From Artemia franciscana (Eukaryota; Arthropoda; Branchiopoda; Anostraca; Artemiidae), in assembly GCF_032884065.1 (NCBI RefSeq), contig NC_088868.1:4245720-4309719 (forward strand): a DNA stretch of 64,000 nt. Direction: 5' to 3'. Shown here piece after piece: positions 21,119 to 31,616 of this stretch. Numbering within the stretch: position 1 is the first letter of the stretch; every line of letters begins with the position of its first letter. A model generated the notes under the pieces. The model worked only from the letters and a program-made list of their open reading frames with translations. It was not told the DNA's origin and did no database searches. A program made the position numbers and the translations under genes.

Positions 21119-22180
21119 TTAGATGCAATTTCTTAAAGCTAATCTTGCTTGTTTAGCAGCCTGTCTCAAAGGCCTTTTCGTAGTTGGTTCAGTACCATTA
21201 TAAATCGGTTTAGTAAAATATTTTGTTAGATCATTTTTAATTAAATTTGAGTATAAAGAATTTAGTGAGTATTCCCCCAAGTCCCTGTTCAAAGAAATAT
21301 TATTATTTATTTTGAGATTAATTTCGATTGATTCTCGAACCACCTGTTTTATTCCCAAATAATTACTAATGAGTGAAGAGTTTTCAAAAAGTATCATGTG
21401 GGACGGATTATTAAATATATGCCAACCTAAAGCAGAATCAAAGGAGTTGTTGGAACTATTTGAAATTAAGGCCTTGTCTATGTCATTTTTATGCTGTTGT
21501 AACCGTTTGTCTAGATTCTGATGGGTCCTGCCGACATAGTATTTTCCGCAATCACATGGTATTTGATAGACCCCTCTTTGGCGAGTAACTGGGGTCTTAT
21601 CTTTACCCGAATTTAAGAAATTGATGATTTCAAAATTATTAGTAAAAACTACGTACAGATTATTTTTTGTGCAAATATTTTTTAATTTTGTTGTGATCTT
21701 TGGGATATACGGAAGATAGACAATATTTGAGGGCTTATCAGTAGCCTCACATTGTGAAGTATCTTCTTCGATTTTACAAGAATGTCTTTTTATTCTACGA
21801 TTAATTATTTTATTGACAAAAGGAATGGGGTATCCATTACCAAAAAGAATACCTCTGATAAAGTTTATTTCTGCATTTATATATGAATTGGAGCAAATAT
21901 TCAGGGCACGATCAATGAGGCAAGTTACAACTGCTCTTTTAACTTGTGGGGGGTGATTTGAATTAAAGTGAAGATATCGATTGTTTTGTGTTGGCTTTCG
22001 ATATATAGTAAAATCCAGTTCATCAGCATTGCGAATAATTAATACATCTAAAAACGGAAGTTTATTTTCAATTTCAACTTCTAGGGTGAACTGCAAATTT
22101 CGGTCATAAGTGTTAAGATGATCTAAGAAGCCCCGAAGCTCAGCTTCCCCATAATTCCAAAGTGAAATTACGTCATCCAT
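21119..22180 (-). CDS. Penelope-like reverse transcriptase C-terminus plus GIY-YIG endonuclease (partial)
   Basis: 353 codons. It opens at the reverse transcriptase active site: upstream codons read GRY before MDDV, giving the YMDD box. The thumb follows, with KLPFLDV and the Penelope-typical TIYRKPTQNNRYLH. The linker phrase YLPYIP is at about residues 155-160. The GIY-YIG nuclease has GVYQIPC (203-209), cysteines at 209 and 211, YYVGRT (214-219) and an Arg-Leu-x-x-H segment (226-230). The endonuclease nicks target DNA to prime reverse transcription. The frame is open but truncated at its 5' end by rearrangement at about 22212, so the Met at 22180 is not a true start. The element cannot encode a full protein as assembled. 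Confidence 0.85.
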   Translation of the reverse strand: MDDVISLWNYGEAELRGFLDHLNTYDRNLQFTLEVEIENKLPFLDVLIIRNADELDFTIYRKPTQNNRYLHFNSNHPPQVKRAVVTCLIDRALNICSNSYINAEINFIRGILFGNGYPIPFVNKIINRRIKRHSCKIEEDTSQCEATDKPSNIVYLPYIPKITTKLKNICTKNNLYVVFTNNFEIINFLNSGKDKTPVTRQRGVYQIPCDCGKYYVGRTHQNLDKRLQQHKNDIDKALISNSSNNSFDSALGWHIFNNPSHMILFENSSLISNYLGIKQVVRESIEINLKINNNISLNRDLGEYSLNSLYSNLIKNDLTKYFTKPIYNGTEPTTKRPLRQAAKQARLALRNCI

Positions 22181-22299
22181 GTAACGACCCCAATAGACGT
22201 GTTTTGCTCCAATTCATATATAAATGCAGAAATAAACTTTATCAGAGATATTCTTTTTGGTAATGGATACCCCATTCCTTTTGTCAATGGACAATGGAC

Positions 22300-22598
22300 A
22301 ATTCCTTTTTGTCATTCCTTTTGTATGGGCAAATTGCGCTTCTTTCCGGGTATTTAAATGTAATTTATATCTTAAAGACTTGGGAATAAGGTTTTCATTT
22401 CTACAGGATTCTAAAAAATTTTGTTGATTGATAATATTAGCATGTTTTTTACCTAGACTAATAAAATAAAAGATATCATAGGTCAACTGCTCCCCATAAG
22501 CTAGACGAAAATAGCGACGAAGACCACACTGCCTTTCCATAACAAACAAATACAACGTAGAGACAATAGGGAAAATTTCAAGACAGTGGAAATTATTT
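22300..22598 (-). pseudogene. Penelope-like element N-terminal fragment
   Basis: Minus-strand reading includes MERQCGLRRYFRLAYGEQL, then FLESCRNENLIPKSLRYKL, which fits the N-terminal region of Penelope proteins preceding the reverse transcriptase. Before it the frame reads back into an inverted copy of its own sequence (22599-22650), and after it into an inverted copy of the thumb region (22214-22300, where the plus strand encodes NSYINAEINFI). The open frame through the N run is therefore an artefact. Confidence 0.6.
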
Positions 22599-22650
22599 CT
22601 TATTCCCAAGTCCTTAAGATATAAATTACATTTAAATACCCGGAAAGAAG

Positions 22651-22750
22651 NNNNNNNNNNNNNNNNNNNNNNNNNNNNNNNNNNNNNNNNNNNNNNNNNN
22701 NNNNNNNNNNNNNNNNNNNNNNNNNNNNNNNNNNNNNNNNNNNNNNNNNN
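22651..22750. other. Assembly gap, 100 N
   Basis: Exactly 100 undetermined bases, the usual placeholder for a gap of unknown length. Each side ends in sequence repeated in inverted form elsewhere in the window (22337-22389 on the left; 2447 downward on the right). Confidence 1.
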
Positions 22751-25200
22751 ACAAAAATGTGGAATTTCACAGTTTTCTGAACTGAGAGGCCACAGATGCC
22801 TGTTCATTTTTATTTAGTTCTTTCATCTATTATGAATGAATTGCGGTGGGTCATAATGGAGATGGGGGAGGGTAGATGCCTAAAAGAGGTACGGTATTAA
22901 AAGATTTTAATATCCAAATTGTCTAAATTTCAATTAGGCCTTAGATAAATCTAGAAAAGGGGCAGGGGGGGTATTAATCTTAGAATACCCTTCATTTAAA
23001 CAAAGGCCGAAATAAGGAAGTTAATGGGTAATACAGGTTTTATTCGAACAGTTCGTAGTAACGAAATGTAAGTAAGGAGCGACCCGGCTTAAAAGTAACT
23101 GAAACTCTAAAGAACGGAATTTTGATACCAAGAAATTTATCAGAAGGATCGGGTTTATATGCTTATATCAAATATATTAGTTTCGTCAAGTTTAGTTTAC
23201 ACATCAAAAGTTACGAGCCTGAGAAAATTTGCCTTATTTTTGACAAAAGGGGAGAAACACACCCCTAAAATTTATAAGCACTAATGAAAATCGCACCATC
23301 AGATTCAGTGTGTCGGAGAAGCCTGCTGTAGAGGTTTCAAGCTCCCGTCTTTAAAAATGTGGATTTTTTTTGCCTGAAGAAAGATCACGGATGCGTGTTT
23401 ATTTGTTGTTGTTTTTGTTTCCAGGAGTGATCGTATCAACCCACTGTTTTCAAGATTATCCTGATAGGGCTCATTCGAATGGAAATTAAAAGTTCTGGTG
23501 CCCTTTTTTAAGTGACCAAAGGAATTTTGAGGGCAAATTTCCCCCTCCCACGCTATATTTTTTTCCCCGTAGTCCCCCTATCAAAATTTAACATAGGCAT
23601 TTTGTTCACCATAGTTGAAAAATCTAATAACTATAACTTTGAAGACGGCTTAATCCACCCCAGTTCTCGGGGGAAGGGTTGTAAGCTATGAACTCTGAGC
23701 GTGGCTTGCATAAAATATTGGTTATTGTTAATTATGCAGACGTTTTTAGAGGTGATTTTTTCTGGTGGTGGTGGGGAAAGGAGGGGCTTTACGTGGGAGG
23801 ATTTTTCCATGAAGGAGGTTTGCATGGCGAAAGGGACATTTCTATGAAGGGGGTGCCAGATTTGCCAGTATTATTCAAAAAACGATCAGAAATTAAATAA
23901 TGGATTAAGATTAAAATTTAAAACAAACAGAAATTATTATGTATGTGAGAGAATTCGCCCCAAGTCAATGCCTCGCTCTTGACGCTAAAGTTCAAATTTT
24001 GTTCCAATTCTTTTAGAATGACCCCTGAATCACAAAGGCTGTTTGATTAGAATAAATAGCTCTTTTGAAAGGACTAAAAACTGTTGCGCAAAGAGAAATG
24101 TATTGACCAGGGGGCGATCTCCCTCGTTTACGTAACAATTTATGTTCGTTTTAATTTTTAATGTGACTCATTACTTTCATTTGAAAAAATTGTTTTGTTT
24201 GTTTATTTAATAAGAGCGAGGACGTCCATTGTGGTGGTACCCACCATGTTTATTGTGCTTGGGCATTTTTCGAAGAAGATCAGAACTGAACTTAAAAAAA
24301 AATCCAGCTGAATAAAAAAGTTTCATCGATATTTCCTTTGTCATCAATTAACTCTTTTGCCTTCAAATTTTGACTACCTCCAAATTTTGGCTTGATACGT
24401 TTGTGAAATGAGTGTGAATGAGAGAAGGGCTGCTTGCCCTACAATTTCTTGTTACTCTTAGACAGGGCACCAGAACCTTTAACTTTGAATTGAATTAGCT
24501 CCTTTAAAAGTTTCAATAATAATTCGAGCTATTATAGAGTGGTGATGCTTATGATATTGTATTTATGTCCTTTTGAAAACATTTTTTTTTATTTAGCTCG
24601 ACATCCGCCTAAATATTCACTAAAGTTTGATTTTAGTTCAAGTTCTATTAGAATGACCCCTGAATCACAAAGGCCATTTAATTAGAATGAATATTTCTTT
24701 TGAAGGTATTAAAAACTTAAGCGTAAAGATCAAGGTATTGACTAGGGGTGGACTCCCTTATATACGTAATAATTTATGTTTGTTTTCATTTTTAATATTG
24801 CTCCTTACTCTCAGTTGAAATATTTTTTTTGTTTAATAACAGCAATAAATAGCATGTCTGTGCTGGCGGTACCCACCATGTTTATTAGGCTTGAACACTA
24901 TTCGAAAAAGATCAGAGCTTAAATTTATAATAAATTAAAATTTCAACTGAATAAAAATTTATTTTATCGATGTCCCTTGTCATCAATTAGCTCGTCTATT
25001 ATAGCGACAGCTTCCGTCACCGATACACACTGTTTGGGAGCCATGTTTAAAACTAAACTCATAATCAGTTGCAGAACCGTTAAACTTGTTTCTCGTACTG
25101 AAAGGCCCAATATCCCCAATCAGGAAAAACTCTTAGATTCCCGATACTGTGTCTTTACTCTTTGCACATTTTAATGTAGGCAGTCATTAGATGCTAATGT
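22751..25200. repeat. Block C, near-identical inverted copy of 1-2447
   Basis: Reverse complement of the first 2.45 kb, differing at scattered single bases; for example ATG at 88 corresponds to ATA here. It stops at the N gap, so the zinc-finger gene expected to its left (as in D) is not in the assembly. It continues rightward into block E. No gene is seen beyond the counterpart of the short segment at 88-237 (24964-25113, minus). Confidence 0.9.
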
Positions 25201-26518
25201 CGGTAAGCAATGAGTTTTATAACACCAGAAAAGATGTTTCAAAGTTTCACCTTTGCTGAAATTTAAACCAAAACCACCGGTTCCCCAAAACAGACACTTA
25301 GCTAGATTTTAGAAAATTCAACTGATTCCTATTCAAGCACAGATATATCGAGGAAGTTGCTGGTAAGCCAGAAGTTGCAGGCTAGATTTCTGTGGAAAGC
25401 ATAAAACTTGCCTGATTTTATACTTTTTTTTAGCACAAGCTCCGACTAGGTACAAGAATTTTTTTTGCCAGTCTTTTTTGGCAAAATAAAAATAGAGTAA
25501 ACGAAAGTGGGAACATAAATCGCTAATGGATAAAGAATTAAGACTAATTTGTTATTCGAATGTAGGTCAAAATTTTAACATAAATGGGATTGTGTAATTG
25601 GGAATGATGAAGTGGGGATAATTATTGAAATCAATCGATTGTAAATTTGTTTAATTTGGGACCCACTATAGGACTAAGGTCATCCTGGCCCCATCCTGTT
25701 ACAACTTTGAATATAGATGAATAATGATCATCTATTTTGTTATAAAAATTTAATCACGTTCTAATATTTTTAAACTGCTCATATTGTTAAATATATTAGT
25801 TTTTGCCTCATTTATTAAAAATGTGTTTTAACTATTGTTTAAAAAAGAAGAAAAATAGGCCTTCACGAGTCAAAACACGAGTCACGAGTCTTCACGAGAC
25901 AACAATATTTTCTGATTCAAGTTTTCTTGGTTCTGCACTTTCAAGTGGACGTGTTTTCGCGGTCAGAAATTTCAGACAGATCAGCCTGAAAATAAGTGTT
26001 TCGCACTAAGAATCTGCTTTAGGACCTTTTCTATAAAAATCTATTTCCCTTTATAAGCCCATTCCCTCCTCCTCTCATATCAAATAAAAACTTCAAGTTC
26101 ACTTGATCCCTCAGTCAAATAAAGTTTCAACTGGGTTCCTTACGCCATAAATGTAATACTTCGCCAAACCCTTGAGATTGCAAACACGCCCTTTTGACAT
26201 TCTGGATGCACATAGTGTCCTATAACCTAACTTAGCTTTAACTTCAACTACTCAATTTTCCCTGTAAGGTTAAACTCAATACCTTAGACGATCCTAAGAT
26301 ATCATATATTTAACTTTAATGGAAGCACATAGTGTCTTTCAATTTAGCTAAAAGTCTCCTCAGCCATCCGTGGAAGTTTCAATTTGATATCTTTAGCCTT
26401 TCTTGAGAAATTACAAATGCACTCATTTAGCAACAAAGATACATACAGTGTCTTAGTGTGGTTCAATATCCCCCAAGGCTTTCTAAAAGTTTCAAATTAA
26501 TACTTATAGCCGTTTTTA
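25201..26518. repeat. Block E, left part, including degenerate 115-bp tandem array
   Basis: Direct copy of 53795-55085. From about 26120 a degenerate tandem repeat begins, with phrases AGTTTCAACTT.ATACC, TAGCCGTTCCTGAGATATT and CCTTTTGACA..CTGGATGCACATAGTG. It is interrupted by a retrotransposon and resumes at 31574. No convincing coding sequence. Confidence 0.8.
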
Positions 26519-26832
26519 ACATGTTGAGTTCTGAGTTCTGAGTTCTTTATTTAACATTAAAATTCATAAACAAAAAATTACTTCAAGATAATCTCCCCCA
26601 TAAAGCTCCATGGCCGGAAAGAACAGGGGAGAAAAAATACCAACAACAAAAAAATATAAACAGAAAACAAAATTGAGTCGCCCACCTTAATAATCTCCAA
26701 AAAATGACAAGCTAGGGTAGCACATGATTTCACCAACTCAATTAAATATCCAACTCAATCCAGAGACATCAACTCCAAGGGAAACCGGAATAAAAAATAA
26801 AGGGACAAAAAAAAAACAACAAACAAACAAAA

Positions 26833-27096
26833 TTATTTACTAGCTAGAAAATCTCTAACATAATTTTTGAACATACCAAACGAGTTGCAGTTTCGTACGA
26901 ACTCTGGGAGCGTGTTCCAGATCCTGTTGCAAGCTGTCAGAGGGTTAAAGTCAGACCTCACTGACGGTGTGTGAAGAACCGGTAAATTGTTGGAAGTGCG
27001 GAGATGATAAGTCGATTGATCAGAAACAAAAGATATATTATTACATAGGACAGCAGGAAGATGGCCGTGCAACTGTAAAAAACGTAAGAAGAACAA
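26833..27096 (-). pseudogene. C-terminal tail of the CR1-like reverse transcriptase
   Basis: Encodes FFLRFLQLHGHLPA, then VRSDFNPLTACNRIWNTLP and FKNYVRDFLAS. This is the usual end of CR1/Jockey-type reverse transcriptases: a WN.LP motif, then an FK...R.FL helix. It is separated from the main frame by several hundred bases carrying stops and frameshifts (27097-27462). Confidence 0.7.
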
Positions 27097-27462
27097 GAAA
27101 GAAAATGGAGAGATTTCAAATCAAGCAAGGGTTTAAGTAAAAACGGTTAGTTTCCTGAATAAGAGTCCTTGCTTTATCATAAAGTTTTGAAAGTGGCTTC
27201 AGAGACGAGGGAAAAGTTGACATCCAAATAAAAGAACAATATGAAACATAAGACTGAACTAGGCTGCAGAACAAGAGTCTAAGAATCGACCCTGGAAATA
27301 TATATTTGAGCTTTCTAAGGATTCCGAGACTCCTCGAGACTCATTTTAATCAGGTCAATATGATGCTTGAACGAAAGATTTTCGTCAAGCAAGATGCCTA
27401 GGAATCGAACGTAACGATCCTTAGGTCTTAGAGAACCTCTTGATACATTTATTTCATTTAAA

Positions 27463-29133
27463 TCAGGGCAAGCCTTTGAGACTGGAGAAAATGAGAAAAC
27501 ATGACTTTTCGACATTTAAGCCAAGATAATTCACATCAAACCACTGGATAACTCTTTCAAAAAGGGCTATCATCCTTGAACGAAGATCAGACTCAGTTCT
27601 ACCAGTTGTGCCAAAATTACTGTCATCAGCAAAACCAATAAGTGTATCCGGTAAGGACAAACTCTTGTCACAGCTAGTGACGGATATTGGTTGACAAAGA
27701 CGACAGCAAATGGTAGGTTTTAAATTTTTAACCGTATTAATAAGGTCATTGACGTAGATTAAAAAGAGTATCGGCCCAATGACAGATCCTTGTGGAACAC
27801 CAGACTCTATTCCAGAAGGATTAGAAAAGTCCGGATGAACCGAGATGACTCGATCAGATAAATATGATAGAAACCATGAATAAGCATTCCCTCTTATACC
27901 AATATGGGACATTTTCAGAAGACGAATCTTGTGTGTTAATGAGTCAAACGCTTTTCGAACATCAAGAAAAAGAGCAGCAGGTATCAAACCAGAGTCAAGA
28001 GCTGAATTTAAATAATTCAAGAGAGTTGCACATGCATGCTCAGTTGAATGTTTGGCCCTAAAACCAAACTGAAAATCATGAAAAAAGTGTTTAGAATTAA
28101 GAAAATCAAGAAGTCGAGAAAGCATAGCTTTTTCAAAAATTTTATTAAACACTGATAAAAGAGATATGGGACGATAATTTGCAGGATCATTCCTTGATCC
28201 ACCTTTAAAAAGGATGATAACACGAGCACGCTTTAGAGCACTTGGGAAGACACCGTTTTCAAAAGAAAGATTGACAAGTCTCGTGAGGGCACACACAATG
28301 ACAGGAAGAATGAATTTGACAACCTTAGTCGGAATACGGTCTGGGCCAGATGATGAAGAACCCCTCAAACAATTGACAATTCTGGCTATTTCAGCTTCAT
28401 AGACAGGTTCCAATGCCATTGATTTAGGACAAGGTGGTCCTAGATAAGACCTAAAATCAGGTAGAGAAGAAGAAGGACTTACAGAAGAGGCTGTAGTTTT
28501 GCCGATATTAGCGAAATAGGAAGTAAACGCATCTTGAACTTTTAGCTCACCCTCTACATTTTCCCAGTCAATCACAACACTTGAAGGGACAGAAGGAGGC
28601 AGAAAAGATGGCCTAATAATAGAATTGATTACTTGCCATGTCTTCCTAATGTCTTTACCGCACGCAGAGAATTTTCTATGATAAAATAACGATTTAGCCC
28701 TTCGGCAAAGCGAATTGTAAATTCTTCTATAAGCTTTGAAAAGTTGAAGCCGAGAATCACGCGAAAATGGCTTAGAGCATCTGTAAGCCTTCCAAAGATA
28801 ATTTTTCTTCCTCCAACTTTTAAGGAGTCCAGGGGTCATCCAAGGATTCAAAGGGGTTGTTCTTTTCGATGCTGGATTTGACTGGGGTGCATTACATGTA
28901 TCAAAGATAACTTCTTTCAAAGAATCATAAAACGAATTAAACAAAGAATCTATGTCAGATCCATTTTCAGAAATACTCCACGAACGACCTGCAAACCGTG
29001 ACCTAAGAATATGCAAGCCCTGATCATTAAATTTTAAAGAGGAAAAACCAGCTTCTTGGCTCCTCCTTAGCAATGAATCGGAAAAATCATACATGGAAAA
29101 AACAGGAAAATGGTCTGAGATATCACTCATCAA
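27463..29133 (-). CDS. CR1/Jockey-like reverse transcriptase (interrupted ORF2)
   Basis: Open for 556 codons. It starts within the end of the endonuclease (SDHFPVF, the last catalytic His motif, about residues 6-12). The reverse transcriptase blocks follow: NYRPISLLSVFNKIFEK, FGFRAKHSTEHA, ALFLDVRKAFDSL (first catalytic Asp), GVPQGSVIGPILFLIYVND, and FADDSN at about 501-506 (the two active-site Asp). The frame stops shortly after, at GLP, while another frame (27315-27515) continues with DRYVRFLGILLDENLSFKHH, so a frameshift lies near 27480-27515. A second frameshift near 29140 separates it from the endonuclease. It would copy its own RNA at a nicked target. A few extra residues before FADD (CCRLCQPISVTS) look like a lineage-specific insertion. 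Confidence 0.85.
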   Translation of the reverse strand: MMSDISDHFPVFSMYDFSDSLLRRSQEAGFSSLKFNDQGLHILRSRFAGRSWSISENGSDIDSLFNSFYDSLKEVIFDTCNAPQSNPASKRTTPLNPWMTPGLLKSWRKKNYLWKAYRCSKPFSRDSRLQLFKAYRRIYNSLCRRAKSLFYHRKFSACGKDIRKTWQVINSIIRPSFLPPSVPSSVVIDWENVEGELKVQDAFTSYFANIGKTTASSVSPSSSLPDFRSYLGPPCPKSMALEPVYEAEIARIVNCLRGSSSSGPDRIPTKVVKFILPVIVCALTRLVNLSFENGVFPSALKRARVIILFKGGSRNDPANYRPISLLSVFNKIFEKAMLSRLLDFLNSKHFFHDFQFGFRAKHSTEHACATLLNYLNSALDSGLIPAALFLDVRKAFDSLTHKIRLLKMSHIGIRGNAYSWFLSYLSDRVISVHPDFSNPSGIESGVPQGSVIGPILFLIYVNDLINTVKNLKPTICCRLCQPISVTSCDKSLSLPDTLIGFADDSNFGTTGRTESDLRSRMIALFERVIQWFDVNYLGLNVEKSCFLIFSSLKGLP

Positions 29134-29142
29134 TATAGAATT

Positions 29143-29892
29143 TCACACCAACGTCAAAGATGAAAAAATATTATTAAGCAAAGAAGCGATAGTGTTAGTT
29201 ATGCGAGTTGGAATGCATGCAGAAGCCAGTGTTCCACAAGCGAGCATTGTCGAAAGAAAATCCAAGGACGAGGATGACCTCCGGTCAAACAAATTAAGGT
29301 TGAAGTCGCCCATAATTACAAGTTCACATGAATGAAGTTGGATTATTTCCAAAACCTCATCAAGAATCTGAAGGAAAGAGGGAACAGACCCACTAGGAGA
29401 CCGGTATATATTACCAACAATCAAAGCTTTAGCTTGGGTTTTAATCTCAATAAATATGGATGCAAAAATTCCTTCTTCATTTCTTGACAGGTCATGTCTA
29501 ACAGAGTACGGAAGACATTCCGAAACATAAAAAGCAAGGCCACCTTTAGCCATCCTACTTCGATTCAAATATTCCATCTTGTACCCAGGGAGATGCAATA
29601 GAGATTCATTTTTTGAATCAACGAAAGTCTCACAAAGACCAATGAAGTCAGGGTGGCCACTACGCACTATTTTTTTCAACTCATCAAACGAAGAGCAAAG
29701 ACCCTGAACATTAAGCTGAAGTATAGAGAATATACCATCTCGTTTGGATACTCGATCTAAATCAGATACGTATTTACTACTAACTGAAAAATGGGGATTT
29801 GATGGTGATTTGTTAGACTGACCTACTGAATTATTTATCAAACTAAGAACATCAATTGGGTTATTTTGAAGATGAAATAGTCGCTCACCCAA
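29143..29892 (-). CDS. APE-type endonuclease domain of the CR1-like element
   Basis: 249 codons. Recognisable elements are LQLNVQGL (Asn of the first strand), GLCETFV (catalytic Glu), GGLAFYV, VGNIYRSPSG and MGDFNLNLFD (Asp/Asn). The final SDHFPV motif is in the next frame at 29115, so one frameshift at about 29140 breaks the protein. It nicks DNA to prime target-primed reverse transcription. The N-terminal 50 or so residues precede the nuclease fold. Confidence 0.85.
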   Translation of the reverse strand: MGERLFHLQNNPIDVLSLINNSVGQSNKSPSNPHFSVSSKYVSDLDRVSKRDGIFSILQLNVQGLCSSFDELKKIVRSGHPDFIGLCETFVDSKNESLLHLPGYKMEYLNRSRMAKGGLAFYVSECLPYSVRHDLSRNEEGIFASIFIEIKTQAKALIVGNIYRSPSGSVPSFLQILDEVLEIIQLHSCELVIMGDFNLNLFDRRSSSSLDFLSTMLACGTLASACIPTRITNTIASLLNNIFSSLTLV

Positions 29893-30261
29893 GGAGGAGA
29901 TGTCACCCTAACTAGAGTCAGACAAATTAAAAAAAAAAAACATACAAACTATGATCCATCATGCGCCACCCACCACCCAGCTTGGCATCTTCATAACAAT
30001 GACATGTGGACAGCAACTAGGCAAACAGAACGATGAACTCATTTTTTGTGAAAAAAGAAACAGAAAAAATAAAGGCCAAAAACAGAAAACTTGAATAAGA
30101 AAAAAACTTGTATAAAAAATGAAAAACAACAAAAACATAACTAAATTTCCCAATCCAGGAGAAACATTTATATATCATAACTTACGAAAAAAAACAAAAC
30201 AAACAACAACAACTAACAAACATCAAACAAATCACTAAAAAAAATGAACAAATCACACATA

Positions 30262-31003
30262 TTACTCATCACCTCCGACTATGACAGCGGGGGAGGGAAC
30301 CACAGAGGTCGCATTACTAGATAGTTTAAAGGGATCAAAACATGAGTCCTCTATTCGCAACCAAGTCTTACTCTTTGAAGACTTTTTCGCTTCAATCCAT
30401 ACACTAATCCCTTTCGTTATTACTCGGGTTTCAGCAACTCTAGTTGAAGTGTCAGATGATGTACGCAGATTATAGCCGAAAGATAGCAGTTCTTTTCTAC
30501 GACGTGCCAATTCACGTGGGAGATCGGAAGTGATACTTTTTCCAGATCCCTTCAGCCTACCACAATTTTTCATAATAGTGTCTTTATCTGCTAAATTAGC
30601 CAAAGTCATGAAAACTGGCCCGGCTTTTAGTGTAGTCCTAGACGTTGCCCTAGTATTAGAGCCTGATGGTTTATTTCCATTTAAACGATAGCACTTGACG
30701 AAGGGCATTGAATTTGCGTTACTGACTCCTAATTCAGAGAGAAACTCACGAGTAGCATTTTCTGAGTTACCACCTTGAACAGCTGGTATACCGTGAAGTA
30801 GAATATTCTGTCTTTTTGAAACAAGTTCAACTTGAAGACAAGACTTTTTTTAGATTTACTACTTCGGTTTTGAGAACCGTATTTTCTTCTTTGAGTTTCA
30901 AATTCTCATTTCACAAAGCCTCAATCCCCTTTTCCAGGCTAAGAATCTTCTTCATAAGCTCAGTGTGTTTCTGATTAAAGTACGACTTCGTAAGAGACAT
31001 CAT
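30262..31003 (-). pseudogene. ORF1 (gag-like, coiled-coil) of the CR1-like element
   Basis: From an ATG at 31003 (MMSLTKSYFNQKHTELMKK) the reading passes through a Leu/Glu/Lys heptad region, an in-frame TGA after GIEAL, and a one-base slip in an A run near 30850. It then continues as SKRQNILLHGIPAV, ENATREFLSELGV and VKCYRLNG, and through the open frame at 30262-30708. A coiled coil followed by an RNA-binding RRM/CTD-like region with the RxxN-I/L-HGIP phrase is typical of ORF1 of CR1/L2-type LINEs; the protein would coat the element RNA. With the two lesions it is not translatable as a whole. Confidence 0.65.
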
Positions 31004-31616
31004 AAAATTATTCAATAATCTCCCCTAGATTGGCTAATAACCAAATCAAAAATCCATTAAACAGAGACTTACTGGCAAGTGTTCAAACAATTCAAACAGA
31101 ACAAATATCCTAAATAAGCAATAGCATCCACCAGCGCGCACTAGCTCCGAACGGAATGAATGCTGGCAAGCAACTGATTGCTGGTGCGCTTTTGACAACC
31201 AGGATGCACGTTGAAGACAAGTTCAACTTGAAGACAAGACTTTTTTTAGATTTACTACTTCGGTTTTGAGAACCGTATTTTCTTCTTTGAGTTTCAAATT
31301 CTCATTTCACAAAGCCTCAATCCCCTTTTCCAGGCTAAGAATCTTCTTCATAAGCTCAGTGTGTTTCTGATTAAAGTACGACTTCGTAAGAGACATCATA
31401 AAATTATTCAATAATCTCCCCTAGATTGGCTAATAACCAAATCAAAAATCCATTAAACAGAGACTTACTGGCAAGTGTTCAAACAATTCAAAAAGAACAA
31501 ATATCCTAAATAAGCAATAGCATCCACCAGCGCGCACTAGCTCCGAACGGAATGAATGCTGGCAAGCAACTGATTGCTGGTGCGCTTTTGACAACCAGGA
31601 TGCACGTAGTGCCTTT
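30825..31616. repeat. 396-bp tandem duplication across the element 5' junction
   Basis: 30825-31220 and 31221-31616 are direct copies with very few differences. Each unit holds the start of ORF1, the 5' UTR of the LINE and about 35-45 bases of the flanking 115-bp array (TTGCTGGTGCGCTTTTGACA). Because host flank is included, the duplication happened after insertion, not during reverse transcription. Confidence 0.9.
31539..31573 (-). promoter_or_regulatory. Candidate internal promoter (Inr plus DPE-like) of the CR1-like element
   Basis: The element begins on the minus strand with TCAGTT (A+1 at 31571), which matches the arthropod initiator consensus TCAGTY. At +28 to +33 it has GGAGCT, five of six matches to the downstream promoter element RGWYVT. 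TATA-less Inr/DPE promoters are known for Jockey- and I-type arthropod LINEs. A second copy (A+1 at 31175) lies in the duplicated unit. Confidence 0.45.

Larger units (their letters stand above)
20696..22650 (-). mobile_element. Penelope-like element, rearranged and cut by the assembly gap
   Basis: Carries the C-terminal half of a Penelope reverse transcriptase and its GIY-YIG endonuclease, a hammerhead ribozyme downstream of the frame, and, past the ribozyme, about 90 bases (20696-20788) that repeat the sequence at 22505-22598 near the 5' end. A repeat of the 5' region after the 3' end is the head-to-tail arrangement typical of Penelope elements. The 5' part is scrambled: 22214-22300 and 22599-22650 are inverted relative to the rest, and the middle of the reverse transcriptase is missing. 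Confidence 0.85.
26519..31571 (-). mobile_element. CR1/Jockey-like non-LTR retrotransposon, nearly full length
   Basis: The empty site is preserved in block F at about 55080, which fixes both ends. In minus-strand order it has a 5' UTR, ORF1 (31003-30262), an APE endonuclease (29892-29143), a reverse transcriptase (29133 to about 26833) and a 3' end with the heptamer AACTCAG repeated (26521-26545). Short 3' tandem repeats instead of poly(A) fit the CR1/L2 group. All frames carry lesions, so this copy is inactive as assembled. A 396-base tandem duplication affects its 5' end. Confidence 0.9.

Noticed and set aside
22214-22807. 197-codon frame spanning the N run
   Set aside because: It includes undetermined bases and an inverted copy of its own sequence; only 22300-22598 reads as Penelope protein.
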